Of a stretch of 64,000 bases of DNA, positions 54,121-63,287 are shown piece by piece. The notes beneath the pieces are model-generated. The model was not told where the DNA came from and searched no databases. It saw only the letters and a list, made by a program, of their open reading frames with translations. This DNA comes from Photobacterium ganghwense. Lineage in GTDB: Bacteria > Pseudomonadota > Gammaproteobacteria > Enterobacterales > Vibrionaceae. Made by a program: the position numbers and the translations under genes. The stretch spans positions 558,001-622,000 of the forward strand of contig NZ_PYMI01000003.1 in the NCBI RefSeq assembly GCF_003025595.1. The letters are read 5' to 3'. Every line of letters begins with the position of its first letter. Position 1 is the stretch's first letter.

Positions 54121-54321
54121 TTACCTGACCGGACCATTAGAAAACCCCAGCCTGCTGAGGATCATGGCTGCCGGGCAAAAGCCCGTAAAGGCACTTTGAA
54201 TAAGGTTTGCACCTATAAACACGGTCAGCCAGAAGAAATTAGGATGGACCCATAAAGTCAAGGCGACGGACAGGAGCACCATTATTCCGGCAAAAACACG
54301 CACTGCATTTTCTAACGTCAT
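54121..54321 (-). CDS. DUF2892 (YgaP-like) membrane protein
   Basis: A 66-residue protein with two transmembrane helices and the DUF2892 pattern (VRVFAGIMVLLSVAL, then FFWLTVFIGANLIQSAFTGFCPAAMIL). The family occurs as the membrane part of E. coli YgaP, where it is fused to a rhodanese. Here it is a separate gene upstream of a rhodanese fusion, so the two may act together. The start at 54321 has AGGAG 7 nt upstream; an ATG two codons earlier is too close to it. It is divergent from the YeeE/YedE genes. Confidence 0.85.
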   Translation of the reverse strand: MTLENAVRVFAGIMVLLSVALTLWVHPNFFWLTVFIGANLIQSAFTGFCPAAMILSRLGFSNGPVR

Positions 54322-54371
54322 TTTCATACTCCTCGATATCCGTTTCAGTTAGCCTTACTATAATTTTAAAA

Positions 54372-54417
54372 ATTAGCATTGTCTAATGTATTTTTAGCTA
54401 AATTAGTATTGACTAAA
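54372..54417. promoter_or_regulatory. Twin palindromes between divergent sulfur genes
   Basis: ATTAG-CATTGT-CTAAT (54372-54387) and TTAG-TATTGA-CTAA (54403-54416) are both perfect inverted repeats with a 6-bp spacer, about 30 bp apart (three helical turns). ArsR-type persulfide sensors (BigR/YgaV/SqrR) control similar gene sets elsewhere, but the regulator is not in the window. Confidence 0.6.
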
Positions 54418-54475
54418 AGTGGTGGTCCGGTAACCTCTTAAGCAGAATTAATCATAGACCTGCTTGGAGAGATAA

Positions 54476-54889
54476 ATGGAAACGTGGCCTTGGCATGCCT
54501 TATTCGGTGGAATGATGTTGGGAGCATCCGCAACTATCTTGTTACTGTTTAATGGCCGGGTGGCTGGGATCAGCGGCATTCTGGGCGGCATTTTGAAACC
54601 GCAACAGGGTGATGTGTCGTGGCGACTTCTGTTTGTCATCGGCATGGTGGCCGCAGGGTTGTGCGCACCGCTTATGGGCTTTTCTTTGCCTCAGGCCTTG
54701 CCGGTTTCCTCTCTGGGGTTACTGGCGGTAGCCGGGTTGCTGGTGGGTATCGGTACTAAACTCGCCAATGGCTGCACGAGCGGGCACGGTATTTGCGGAA
54801 TGGGACGTTTCTCTAAACGTTCACTGGTTGCCACTATGGTGTTCATGGCAACGGCCATTGCCACTGTGTTTGTACGCTTTCATCTGTAA
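54476..54889 (+). CDS. YeeE/YedE family half-transporter 1
   Basis: A 137-residue inner-membrane protein with about four hydrophobic segments. LFGGMMLGASATILLLFNGRVAGISGI and GIGTKLANGCTSGHGICGMGRFSKRS contain the conserved cysteines of the YeeE/YedE family, which includes thiosulfate (TsuA) transporters. This half and the next gene (9-nt gap) together would make one full-length carrier for thiosulfate or a related sulfur compound. It is divergent from the persulfide enzyme genes. Confidence 0.88.
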   Translation: METWPWHALFGGMMLGASATILLLFNGRVAGISGILGGILKPQQGDVSWRLLFVIGMVAAGLCAPLMGFSLPQALPVSSLGLLAVAGLLVGIGTKLANGCTSGHGICGMGRFSKRSLVATMVFMATAIATVFVRFHL

Positions 54890-54898
54890 GAGGTCCAC

Positions 54899-55357
54899 AT
54901 GTCTGCACGTTTGGTTTCAAGTTTGATTGCTTTGTTCTCCGGTGTTCTGTTTGGCATGGGGATGATGGTGTCCGGAATGGTTGATCCGGTGAATGTTCTG
55001 GGTTTTCTGGATCTGGCCGGAGAGTGGGACCCAAGCTTGGCCTTTGTCATGGGTGGGGCATTGCTGGTATTTGCGCCAGCCTATCTTTTGATCATCCGTA
55101 AGCGACCAAAGCCGGTTTGTGAACAGACGTTTCACCTGAGTAAGAAGAAAGACATTGATAGCCGGTTGATTGCTGGTTCGGTGCTGTTTGGTCTGGGATG
55201 GGGAATCGCCGGCATCTGCCCGGGACCCGCTTTAACATCTCTGTCTGGTGGCAGTTTTGAAATGCTGGTGTTTGTTGTCAGTATGATATTGGGCATTGTG
55301 TTGAGCACAATTTGGGCATCAAAACGGGAAAAAGTTGTAGAGATAACAGCCCAATAG
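54899..55357 (+). CDS. YeeE/YedE family half-transporter 2 (DUF6691)
   Basis: A 152-residue partner of the preceding gene. Four hydrophobic segments, with FSGVLFGMGMMVSGMVDPVNVLGFLD and the conserved cysteine in GWGIAGICPGPALTSL. Split YeeE/YedE pairs of this type are common beside rhodanese or persulfide genes. It is probably co-transcribed with the first half; AGAGGTCCAC precedes the ATG. Confidence 0.88.
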   Translation: MSARLVSSLIALFSGVLFGMGMMVSGMVDPVNVLGFLDLAGEWDPSLAFVMGGALLVFAPAYLLIIRKRPKPVCEQTFHLSKKKDIDSRLIAGSVLFGLGWGIAGICPGPALTSLSGGSFEMLVFVVSMILGIVLSTIWASKREKVVEITAQ

Positions 55358-55444
55358 CGTTGACTGGACTAATCTAGACCAAAGATGCCGGAATTCGTGT
55401 TAATCGGCAGAGCATTCGGCATATAGTCAGCCATGTAACCGGCA

Positions 55445-55585
55445 ATGACATTGAAACCGGAACTGAAACCTGCGCTAAAACCGAAATCTGAAGTCGGCAC
55501 CAGCGCGGAACCAAAACGGCAGCCTACATGGCGCTGGCACAGTGAAGGTGTGGCCGAAATGGCAAGAGAGGGGGGAAGACGATGA
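55445..55585 (+). CDS. Candidate small ORF overlapping the RND gene start
   Basis: A 46-codon frame rich in Lys, Arg, Glu and Pro (MTLKPELKPALKPKSEV...) that ends in an ATGA overlap with the following pump gene. The overlap is typical of coupled genes. However, the ribosome site is weak and no family is recognised. It may be a leader or accidental. Confidence 0.25.
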   Translation: MTLKPELKPALKPKSEVGTSAEPKRQPTWRWHSEGVAEMAREGGRR

Positions 55586-58500
55586 CAGGTAAAGTCAGGC
55601 AGGCCTCAGGTAACGAAGGCCGTCGTCATAATGCACCAAGTGAGCAACAACCGGTCAGGCAAGGCATTGTCGGCCGGTTTCTCAATAGCTTATTCCCCCC
55701 TATTTTAATCATGCTGGCTCTGATTGCCGGAGCTGCAGCCCTGTGGCTGACTCCGCGTGAAGAAGACCCGCAAATTATCGTGCCGATGGCCGATGTGCTC
55801 ATCCAGGCACCGGGACTGACACCCTCTCAGGTTGAAAATCAGGTCACTCAGCCACTTGAAAAGCTGCTTACCCAAATAGACGGGGTAGAGGATGTGTACT
55901 CAACCTCTATGAAGGGCGCAGCACAGGTGATTGTGCGCTTTTACGTTGGTGAACAACGGGAAGAAGCACTGATCAAGCTCTACAACAAGATTTACTCCAA
56001 CCTCGATTTAGTTCCCCCTTCAGTTACGCAATGGTCTGTCAAACCGATAGAAATCGATGATGTGCCGATTCTGGTTGCGGCGTTGTACAGTACCCGACCT
56101 GAGCTGGTGGGCAATGCAGAATTACGCCGTATTGCCGAGCAGGCGGTGAATCAACTGCAAGCTCTGGATAACACCAATAAAGTGGCCGTAGTCGGGGGAA
56201 GCCCGCGTGTGATTCAGATTGCCCTGGATGCACAGGCCATGGCGAGCCGACTGACAACGGTGGAAGACATTCAGCGGGCCTTTGCGCTGACCAATCAGCA
56301 TCAGCAATTGGGTACGGTGCATCAACAAGGGCAGGTTTTCCAGCTTGAAAGCGGCCAGTTCCTGCAAAGCGCCAAGGATGTGGCTGACACGGTCGTGAAC
56401 GTCATTAACGGACATCCCGTGTATTTACGCGATATCGCCACTGTGACAGATGGGCCGGAAGAAGCGGACAATCAAACCTGGTTTAGCTGGGGCCCGGCGG
56501 CAGTTCAGACCGGACACTTGGCGAGCTCATCCGCAAATGTGAAGGAGAATTCGTCGGCAAATCTGCAGGCTCAGTTACCTGGCGAACCTTATCCGGCCGT
56601 GTTCCTTTCGATTGCCAAACAGGCAGGCAGCAATGCTGTCTGGGTGGCCGACGATGTCGTGGAATTACTTAACGACATGGCTGCCAGCCAGTTTCCGCCG
56701 CATGTGAAAGTGTCTGTGATCCGTAACTACGGTGACACAGCCAATGAAAAAGTCGGCAATCTGGTGTCGAGCCTCGGACTGTCTATTCTGACGGTTGTCG
56801 TGTTTGTCGGGGTGTTTCTGAACTGGCGGGCTGCCATTGTCGTCGGTATTGCAATTCCGATCAGCTATGGTGCTGCACTGGCGATGGACTTGGCGTTTGG
56901 CTACACCATCAACCGGGTGACGTTGTTTGCCTTAATACTGGCGCTGGGCCTGATTGTCGATGACCCGATTGCCAGTATCGATAACATTGAACGCTTTCTG
57001 AAACGCAAAGGGCTCGCGAAATCTCAGGCGATAGCGCTGGCAATGAGTGAAATTCGCAGCGCGTTGCTCATGTCGACGGTCGCGATCATCATCGTTTTTA
57101 CGCCGATGTTTTTTATTACCGGAATGATGGGGCCATACATGGCGCCGCTGGCATTTAACGTGCCGGTCAGTGTGGTGTTCAGTACAGTGGTGGCGTTTCT
57201 CATTACTCCCTGGCTGGCAAAACATATTCTTAACACCGCGCAGAAGTCCGGTGCTTATCAGGTGGAAAACACCTTGCTCTATCGGGTGTACGCAAGGGTG
57301 CTGGCTCCGCTGTTGTCGAAAAAGCGCAACAGTGTGATTTTCCTGATTGCGGTTGGGCTGGCGTTCGTCCTGGCGGCTATGTTACCTGCGCTGCGTATTG
57401 TCCCGCTGAAACTCCTGCCCTATGACAACAAGAACGAATTCCAACTGGTGCTGAACATGCCTGAAACCAGCAGTGTAGAGCAGACATCGAATACGATGGC
57501 TGATTTTGCAGATTACTTGAAGTCGGTGCCTGAAGTGGTTTCAGTGTCTGGTTTTGCAGGAATTGCTTCGCCGATGGATTTCAACGGGATGGTTCGGCAC
57601 TATTTCATGCGAAGTCAACCACATCAGGGGGAACTGCGTATTGTACTGGCCGAAAAGCATCAACGTCAGCAGCAGTCTCATGAACTTGTTACACGGCTGC
57701 GTGCCGATTTGACGACCATAGCCAGGCGGCATAAGGCGGACATTCAGCTGGTAGAAGTGCCGCCGGGGCCTCCCGTGATTGCGACTGTTGTCGCGGAAGT
57801 TTACGGCCAACCTCACACATCTTATTCAGAGCTTCAGGAAGCCGCCCGCCGGGTAGCCGAAAGGTTAGCCAGAGAACCGCTGGTAGCAGAGACAGATACC
57901 ACGATTCAAGGCGAGTTGATGACCTGGCAGTTCAAAGTAGACCAGGAAAAAGCCGCGTTATCCGGTGTGTCGGTGAACGATATCAACCAGACGCTGGCCG
58001 CTGCGAACGTGGGGGGGATCGTCAGTTATCTGCAGGACGAGCATGAAATTAATCCGTTGCCTATCACTATTCGCCTGCCGCGCAACCAGCGTGATGATCT
58101 TAGTGTGCTGGAGAACCTTTATGTCCGCGGGATGCCGGGTATTGCCAAGCGCGTGGAGCATGGCAGGGTGGTGGATGCCGGCCAGCCGTTAGTGCAGCTG
58201 TCGGAACTGGGTGAGTTTATTGAAGTCAGCGCATTGCAGCCGATTATGCGTAAAAACCTCAAACCCGTCGTCTATGTGTTTGCTGAAGCGGTGGGACGTG
58301 TGCCGGCTGAGGTCGTGGTGGATGTGATGACTGATTTGCAGGCCACAGACAATGTGTCGGCTGGTGCAACAACCGAGATACGCTCTCTGACTGAGCGGAC
58401 TTACCTCAGCAATGGAGGAGGTGATACCTGGACACTACCTCAAGACATCAGCGTTGTCTGGAATGGAGAAGGGGAATGGAAAATTACGTTAGATGTTTTC

Positions 58501-59124
58501 CGTGATCTCGGGATTGCCTATGGTGCTGCGTTGCTCGGGGTGTTTATTGTAATGGTGCTGCAAACCGGGCTGCCTGCGGTATCGGGAATCATCATGTTGG
58601 CCATACCATTGACTGTTATCGGTATTATGCCGGGGTTCTGGCTGCTCAATAATGTAGGTACAACGGAAATCAACGGCATTCCGAATCCGGCATTGTTTAC
58701 CGCAACCGCGATGATTGGGATGATTGCACTTGCCGGGATTGTTGTTCGTAACTCATTGGTACTTATTGAGTTTATTCATCAGTCTCTGCGAGAAGGCATG
58801 GCACTGCAGTCGGCGTTGATCACGGCGGGTGCCGTCAGGATGCGCCCCATACTGCTGACCGCAGGGACCACGCTGCTCGGTAATGTGGTCATTACGCTGG
58901 ACCCGATTTTTAACGGGCTGGCGTGGGCGATAATTTTTGGTATCTCGGCCTCAACATTATTTACATTGTTAGTGATTCCGGTGGTCTATCACCTGGCATA
59001 TGTTAATCAGCCGGGCCATGGGCTGCCTCCTGGCCTCGGCGAAAATGAGCCAGAAGCCAAGCGGAATACTGACCCGGCGCAAAATGTGGAAAGCAATGAA
59101 GAACAAGCCGTGACCAGTGGCTGA
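55582..59124 (+). CDS. RND efflux permease, large variant
   Basis: A 1180-residue inner-membrane pump of the RND superfamily, longer than AcrB (about 1050). The extra length lies in a polar N-terminal tail of about 30 residues, the second periplasmic region (GRVVDAGQPLVQLSELGEF...), and a polar C-terminal tail. TM4 carries the paired acidic proton-relay residues (LGLIVDDPIASIDNIERF, near 460). A GGGGGA ribosome site lies close before the ATG. The adaptor gene follows, the reverse of the usual order, and no regulator or outer-membrane gene is adjacent. The substrate is unknown. Confidence 0.9.
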   Translation: MTGKVRQASGNEGRRHNAPSEQQPVRQGIVGRFLNSLFPPILIMLALIAGAAALWLTPREEDPQIIVPMADVLIQAPGLTPSQVENQVTQPLEKLLTQIDGVEDVYSTSMKGAAQVIVRFYVGEQREEALIKLYNKIYSNLDLVPPSVTQWSVKPIEIDDVPILVAALYSTRPELVGNAELRRIAEQAVNQLQALDNTNKVAVVGGSPRVIQIALDAQAMASRLTTVEDIQRAFALTNQHQQLGTVHQQGQVFQLESGQFLQSAKDVADTVVNVINGHPVYLRDIATVTDGPEEADNQTWFSWGPAAVQTGHLASSSANVKENSSANLQAQLPGEPYPAVFLSIAKQAGSNAVWVADDVVELLNDMAASQFPPHVKVSVIRNYGDTANEKVGNLVSSLGLSILTVVVFVGVFLNWRAAIVVGIAIPISYGAALAMDLAFGYTINRVTLFALILALGLIVDDPIASIDNIERFLKRKGLAKSQAIALAMSEIRSALLMSTVAIIIVFTPMFFITGMMGPYMAPLAFNVPVSVVFSTVVAFLITPWLAKHILNTAQKSGAYQVENTLLYRVYARVLAPLLSKKRNSVIFLIAVGLAFVLAAMLPALRIVPLKLLPYDNKNEFQLVLNMPETSSVEQTSNTMADFADYLKSVPEVVSVSGFAGIASPMDFNGMVRHYFMRSQPHQGELRIVLAEKHQRQQQSHELVTRLRADLTTIARRHKADIQLVEVPPGPPVIATVVAEVYGQPHTSYSELQEAARRVAERLAREPLVAETDTTIQGELMTWQFKVDQEKAALSGVSVNDINQTLAAANVGGIVSYLQDEHEINPLPITIRLPRNQRDDLSVLENLYVRGMPGIAKRVEHGRVVDAGQPLVQLSELGEFIEVSALQPIMRKNLKPVVYVFAEAVGRVPAEVVVDVMTDLQATDNVSAGATTEIRSLTERTYLSNGGGDTWTLPQDISVVWNGEGEWKITLDVFRDLGIAYGAALLGVFIVMVLQTGLPAVSGIIMLAIPLTVIGIMPGFWLLNNVGTTEINGIPNPALFTATAMIGMIALAGIVVRNSLVLIEFIHQSLREGMALQSALITAGAVRMRPILLTAGTTLLGNVVITLDPIFNGLAWAIIFGISASTLFTLLVIPVVYHLAYVNQPGHGLPPGLGENEPEAKRNTDPAQNVESNEEQAVTSG

Positions 59125-59139
59125 GGAAGGAGTCGGAGA

Positions 59140-60222
59140 ATGAACAGGAAAAAAGGTCTGTTGACAGTCGCCGCGTTTACCGCGCTCGGCGTATTATTTT
59201 TCGCCATTTCCGGTGGCTTTGTCACTAAATTGGGAACGGAGAACCAGGCACTACCCGGGGAGCCGCTTGCCGGTCGTGAAACTGTCAAAGTCAGTATGAC
59301 GCAAATCCCGGTTCAGCAAAGTTACACCGGAACCATAGTGGCAGATCAGCAAGCGACATTGTCGGCCCGTCTCACTGCGCAGGTGGCTGATGTGCTGGTG
59401 GATGTGGGGGACAAGGTTAAGGCTGGTGATATTCTGTTACGACTGGACAACCTGGATCTGGATGCGAGAGTACGGCAGACCGAGCAGGCACTGGCCAGTG
59501 CACAGGCACAACTGAATGTTGCCCGAAAAGAATATAACCGGATGCAGTCGCTGATGGCGCGGAAACTGGTGGCACAATCACAACTGGATAATGCCCTGAG
59601 TACGCTTCAGACCGCGCAGGCTGAATTGAAACGGCAGCAGGCATCGTTGGAAGAAGCACAAACCACTTACGGCTACAGCATTATTGCGGCTCCTTTTGAT
59701 GGAGTCATTACCCAGAAGAATGTACACAAAGGGGATATTGCATCCCCCGGCGTTGCCATGCTGAGTTTGTATAATCCGCAAACGCTGATGCTGGAAAGTT
59801 CGATACCGGCCAGCGAGCGGCATTTATTGCAACTGGGCCAGCGGTGGCCGATGGTATTGCCTGCTCTCAAACAGGAACTGGAAGGGGAAATAAAAGAGAT
59901 CACGCCGGCATCCGATACCGGGTCACGCAGTGTGATTGTTAAACTGGCTTTACCCTTATTCGCACTTCAGCCGGAAAGGCAGCTTTACCCCGGGATGTTT
60001 GGCCGGGTGACAATTCGAACAGGTGAACAGGCTGTATTGCTGATTCCACAATCAAGCCTCTATCGTATCGGACAGCTGCAATATGTGAAAATTGTTGAAG
60101 AGGAAAGAGTCGTGCCCAGGCTGATAGAAACACGCCCGTATAAGGCCGACAGTGTCGTTGTGCGTAAAGGCCTCACTGTAGACACTGTGTTACTCACTCA
60201 TCCCGGTAAAATGGCAAACTAA
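59140..60222 (+). CDS. RND efflux adaptor (membrane fusion protein)
   Basis: A 360-residue periplasmic adaptor anchored by an N-terminal helix (GLLTVAAFTALGVLFFAISGG). Lipoyl halves are DVLVDVGDKVKAGDILLRLDN (about 88-108) and IIAAPFDGVITQKNVHKGDIA (about 182-202), split by a coiled-coil hairpin (about 112-175); the beta-barrel and membrane-proximal parts follow. It starts 15 nt after the pump stop with GGAAGGAG upstream, so the two form one operon. Confidence 0.91.
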   Translation: MNRKKGLLTVAAFTALGVLFFAISGGFVTKLGTENQALPGEPLAGRETVKVSMTQIPVQQSYTGTIVADQQATLSARLTAQVADVLVDVGDKVKAGDILLRLDNLDLDARVRQTEQALASAQAQLNVARKEYNRMQSLMARKLVAQSQLDNALSTLQTAQAELKRQQASLEEAQTTYGYSIIAAPFDGVITQKNVHKGDIASPGVAMLSLYNPQTLMLESSIPASERHLLQLGQRWPMVLPALKQELEGEIKEITPASDTGSRSVIVKLALPLFALQPERQLYPGMFGRVTIRTGEQAVLLIPQSSLYRIGQLQYVKIVEEERVVPRLIETRPYKADSVVVRKGLTVDTVLLTHPGKMAN

Positions 60223-60698
60223 CACCAGCCAATCCTTCCTGAGCTATTTCTGGTAAGTCATAAACCACCACTCAACGGCAGCCATAATTGGAATCTAAGA
60301 TTTCAATTGTGGTTGTTGTGATTTGTACTTCAGCTATATAAGTTGCTACTTGACCAAACAAAATAAGGGTATTCATTGGATGAATACCTGACATGCAGGG
60401 ATATATCGTTTTTTGGAGTACGATAAATGAACAATCAGTCTGCGGGATGCGCACAGCTTCCTGTCCTCAGTCATACCTCTCATCGCGTAGCGAACGCTTT
60501 TCTTTACACTTTTCCTTCCAAAAGTTTCCAGTTTTACGGTCGCGTATCTGCTTTACAACTTGGTCAGTTTTTTAAATAACCACCTATACTGATCGTTGCT
60601 GTATTTTTTATACATAAAAATCAGTCACTTATATAAATATTAATGGATTGTCGCGTCATTTATTGGCGGCGAGCAGACACAACAGAAGAGATAGCATT
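60223..60698. other. Intergenic region upstream of the amino-acid permease
   Basis: A 476-nt AT-rich gap without a convincing gene. It contains a 14-bp imperfect hairpin (60282-60312) after the adaptor gene that lacks a U-tract, and AT-rich promoter-like sequence before the permease. No clear TyrR box (TGTAAA-N6-TTTACA) was found. Confidence 0.45.
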
Positions 60699-61874
60699 GT
60701 GAAACTGAAGTTACTTGGAAGTTCTCTAATCATTGCAGGGACTGCACTTGGTGCAGGTATGTTAGCCATCCCGATGGTACTGGCCCAGTTTGGTCTGGTA
60801 TGGGGCACATTGTTTATGGCGATGATCTGGCTGGGTACAACCTATGCAGCCTTATTGTTGCTGGAAGCCAGCATTAAAGCTGGTGGCGGCCTTGGTATGA
60901 ATACCATAGCCCGTAAAACGCTGGGTAAGGGCGGTCAACTGGTCACGAATGGCCTGTTATATGCCTTGTTAGTGTGTTTGCTGATGGCGTATATCATCGG
61001 TGCCGGGGATTTGCTCAACAAACTGTTGGCAGGTGTGAATGTTGAAGTCAGTAATACACAGAGCCAGATAGCTTTTACCGTGATTGCCGGTGCAGTGGTG
61101 GCGGCTGGTACAGCTGTTATCGATAAAATCAACCGTGTGCTGTTTGCCATTATGGTGGTGATGCTGGGTCTGACTCTGCTTTCATTGGTTCCGGGTATTT
61201 CTCTGGATAACCTGATGACTGCAACCAGTGACAGCAAAGTGGCTCTGGTTAAAACCAGTTCAGTCCTGTTCACCAGCTTCGGCTTTATGGTGGTGATTCC
61301 TTCTCTGGTTACTTACAACAAAGACGCCAGCCATACTGAGCTGCGTAACATGGTGATCTTTGGTTCATCGATTCCGCTGGTTTGTTACCTGTTGTGGCTT
61401 TATGCAGCAATGGGCAACCTAAGTGCAGAACAAATGGTTGATTTTGCAAGTGTTTCTGAGCTTATCTCCGCATTGGGTGCACAACACAGCATGATCAAAG
61501 TCATTCTGTCGGTCTTTACCGGCCTGGCACTGCTGACGTCTTTCCTGGGGGTGGCAATGGCACTGTTTGATCAGAACCGCGATATTTTACGCCAGAACCG
61601 AGCTGTCACTTATGTCGTCACTTTTATTCTGCCATTGGTTGGCGCCTTGGCCGCGGCGGACAAGTTCCTGGCTGTACTGGGTTACGCGGGCATCATTCTG
61701 GTATTCCTGGCCATTTTCATTCCGATGGCAATGACAGTGAAACTGCGTGGACAGGATGAATCAAACTTCATGGTAGATACCAACGGCATGATCTATCAGG
61801 TAGGCGGTGGCCAACTGGCTATGGGACTGAGCTTCCTGTTCGGGTGTTTTCTGCTGGGTGCCGAGTTGATCTAA
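60699..61874 (+). CDS. tyrP: Aromatic amino acid permease, TyrP type
   Basis: Proton-coupled uptake of tyrosine (or another aromatic amino acid) in the hydroxy/aromatic amino acid permease family. It has 391 residues with eleven hydrophobic segments. The N-terminal signature LLGSSLIIAGTALGAGMLAIPM and LLLLEASIKAGGGLGMNTIARKTLG match TyrP. The GTG at 60699 starts exactly at the conserved N-terminus; an ATG 17 codons earlier adds a polar, unconserved stretch. It is a single gene with its own terminator. TyrP and Mtr are hard to separate by eye, hence moderate certainty on the symbol. Confidence 0.85.
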   Translation: MKLKLLGSSLIIAGTALGAGMLAIPMVLAQFGLVWGTLFMAMIWLGTTYAALLLLEASIKAGGGLGMNTIARKTLGKGGQLVTNGLLYALLVCLLMAYIIGAGDLLNKLLAGVNVEVSNTQSQIAFTVIAGAVVAAGTAVIDKINRVLFAIMVVMLGLTLLSLVPGISLDNLMTATSDSKVALVKTSSVLFTSFGFMVVIPSLVTYNKDASHTELRNMVIFGSSIPLVCYLLWLYAAMGNLSAEQMVDFASVSELISALGAQHSMIKVILSVFTGLALLTSFLGVAMALFDQNRDILRQNRAVTYVVTFILPLVGALAAADKFLAVLGYAGIILVFLAIFIPMAMTVKLRGQDESNFMVDTNGMIYQVGGGQLAMGLSFLFGCFLLGAELI

Positions 61875-62318
61875 CTGGGCGATAAAACCTAACAAAATAC
61901 TAACAAAAAGCATCGTGGAAAGAGGCGTTTACCTTAGGTAAACGCCTTTTTTATTGGCTTGGAGTGGCAAGATGCGACCAAACAAAATTGCCGATAGAAA
62001 TCTCAGTGACCAAACAAAGATTCCATGCTGCTTTTGGAGTACTTTAGGGAATAGGGTAAAGCAGCAAATCCAATGGCAGTGATAATACAAACTTTCATAT
62101 GGTGCGGCTATACCCTGCGCAAACATCGATTTAGAGGTAAAATCTCAAAGTGTAAACTTAAAAATACACCATTGATCTTGGTTGTGACCCTGTAAAAGAG
62201 GATAAATGAGATAAACGTGCTACAGCCTAAAAAGGCAGGTTTTTACCTCGCATCAAGGTAGATAAGGCTTTAAAAATACGAGTATAGTGAAGGCATAAGA
62301 CACAAAAGGATAGAAAGC
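61875..62318. other. Intergenic region, no gene
   Basis: A 444-nt gap holding the permease terminator and then AT-rich sequence that presumably carries the promoter of the Ap4A phosphorylase-like gene. AAAGGA lies just before that gene's ATG. Nothing else is recognisable. Confidence 0.4.
61923..61950 (+). terminator. Terminator of the permease gene
   Basis: An 11-bp stem AGGCGTTTACC/GGTAAACGCCT with a 3-nt loop and TTTTTT. Confidence 0.92.
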
Positions 62319-63119
62319 ATGTTCTGGAACAAGGCTGAGGGCGTTGCTGCCCGTGCGCTGGCCCTAGGTGAGCTGATGCCGATCACTACTGAGGCTCTGG
62401 TCATTGAGGAAGACAATATTCGCTTTTTGGGCCATGTTGTGACGGCCAATGCGGGGAAAAAGCCGATTGCGAGTAAAGCCTCGATTGATAGCCAAGCAAA
62501 AGTGAACCCGTTTTTACCTTATGAACCTGATTTGTATGTCGCCGAGGCCGGTGAAAACTATGTGTGTCTGCTAAATAAGTTTCCTGTGCTTTCACCCCAT
62601 TTGCTGATTTGCTCCAAAGCGTTTATCCCTCAGGTTTCCGCACTGACGATCGCGGATTTTGAAGCCTGGATACTCGGGTTTGATGAGGACGACGTACTGG
62701 GCTTTTATAATTGTGGCCCTGTCGCCGGAGCCAGTCAGGCTCATCGTCATATGCAGCTGGTTAAAACAGACATCCCGCTAGCAGCGAGGATTAAAAGCGG
62801 TCAGTTACCTTTCAAACACGAGCGTTATCTGATGGATGCGTTTGATGCCTGCACTTTACATAAAATGTATTTACATGCTCTGGCGGCTTTGGATATTGGG
62901 CCAGATGCCAAGGGGGAATGTCGACCATATAACCTGTTATTGACCCGGGAATGGATGTTAGTACTGCCACGCACTACCAACAATATTGAAGGTGTGTTTG
63001 CAAACGGTATTAATTACAGCGGCCGTTTCCTGGTTAAGCGAGAGGAGCAACTGGCATGGCTGAAAGAATATGGTCTGATGAACTACCTAACCCATTGTGG
63101 CGCTGTCAGCGAGATCTAG
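62319..63119 (+). CDS. Ap4A phosphorylase-like ATP adenylyltransferase
   Basis: A 266-residue protein of the HIT-like Ap4A phosphorylase II family, which splits diadenosine tetraphosphate with phosphate to ATP and ADP. Visible: NPFLPYEPDLYVAEAG, LLNKFPVLSPHLLICSK, and the catalytic HxHxQ motif in GASQAHRHMQLV (about residues 140-151). The C-terminus has the family's YNLLLTREWMLVLPR. AAAGGA lies upstream of the ATG. The following gene is pnuC, so both touch adenine nucleotide or NAD metabolism, but a hairpin separates them. Confidence 0.85.
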   Translation: MFWNKAEGVAARALALGELMPITTEALVIEEDNIRFLGHVVTANAGKKPIASKASIDSQAKVNPFLPYEPDLYVAEAGENYVCLLNKFPVLSPHLLICSKAFIPQVSALTIADFEAWILGFDEDDVLGFYNCGPVAGASQAHRHMQLVKTDIPLAARIKSGQLPFKHERYLMDAFDACTLHKMYLHALAALDIGPDAKGECRPYNLLLTREWMLVLPRTTNNIEGVFANGINYSGRFLVKREEQLAWLKEYGLMNYLTHCGAVSEI

Positions 63120-63228
63120 TCAGTAAAGCGAAATGCCACTCTATATCAGCTCGATATCAATCAGAAAGCACAAATGTGCTGATTTATGACCTCCGGCAAA
63201 CCCGGGCGGACAAATGTCCTCATCCTTT

Positions 63229-63264
63229 CAAACAGGTGCTGTTTACAATAGCACCTGTTTTTAT
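63229..63264 (+). terminator. Hairpin terminator/attenuator before pnuC
   Basis: An 11-bp stem AAACAGGTGCT/AGCACCTGTTT with a 9-nt loop, followed by TTTATT. It ends the upstream gene and lies only 24 nt before the pnuC ATG, so a role as attenuator is possible. Confidence 0.75.
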
Positions 63265-63287
63265 TCCAATAACAAAAGGGTAATGAG

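Noticed and set aside
60550..60698. TyrR box upstream of the tyrP-like gene
   Set aside because: Only half-sites such as TTTACA were found; no TGTAAA-N6-TTTACA palindrome at usable quality.
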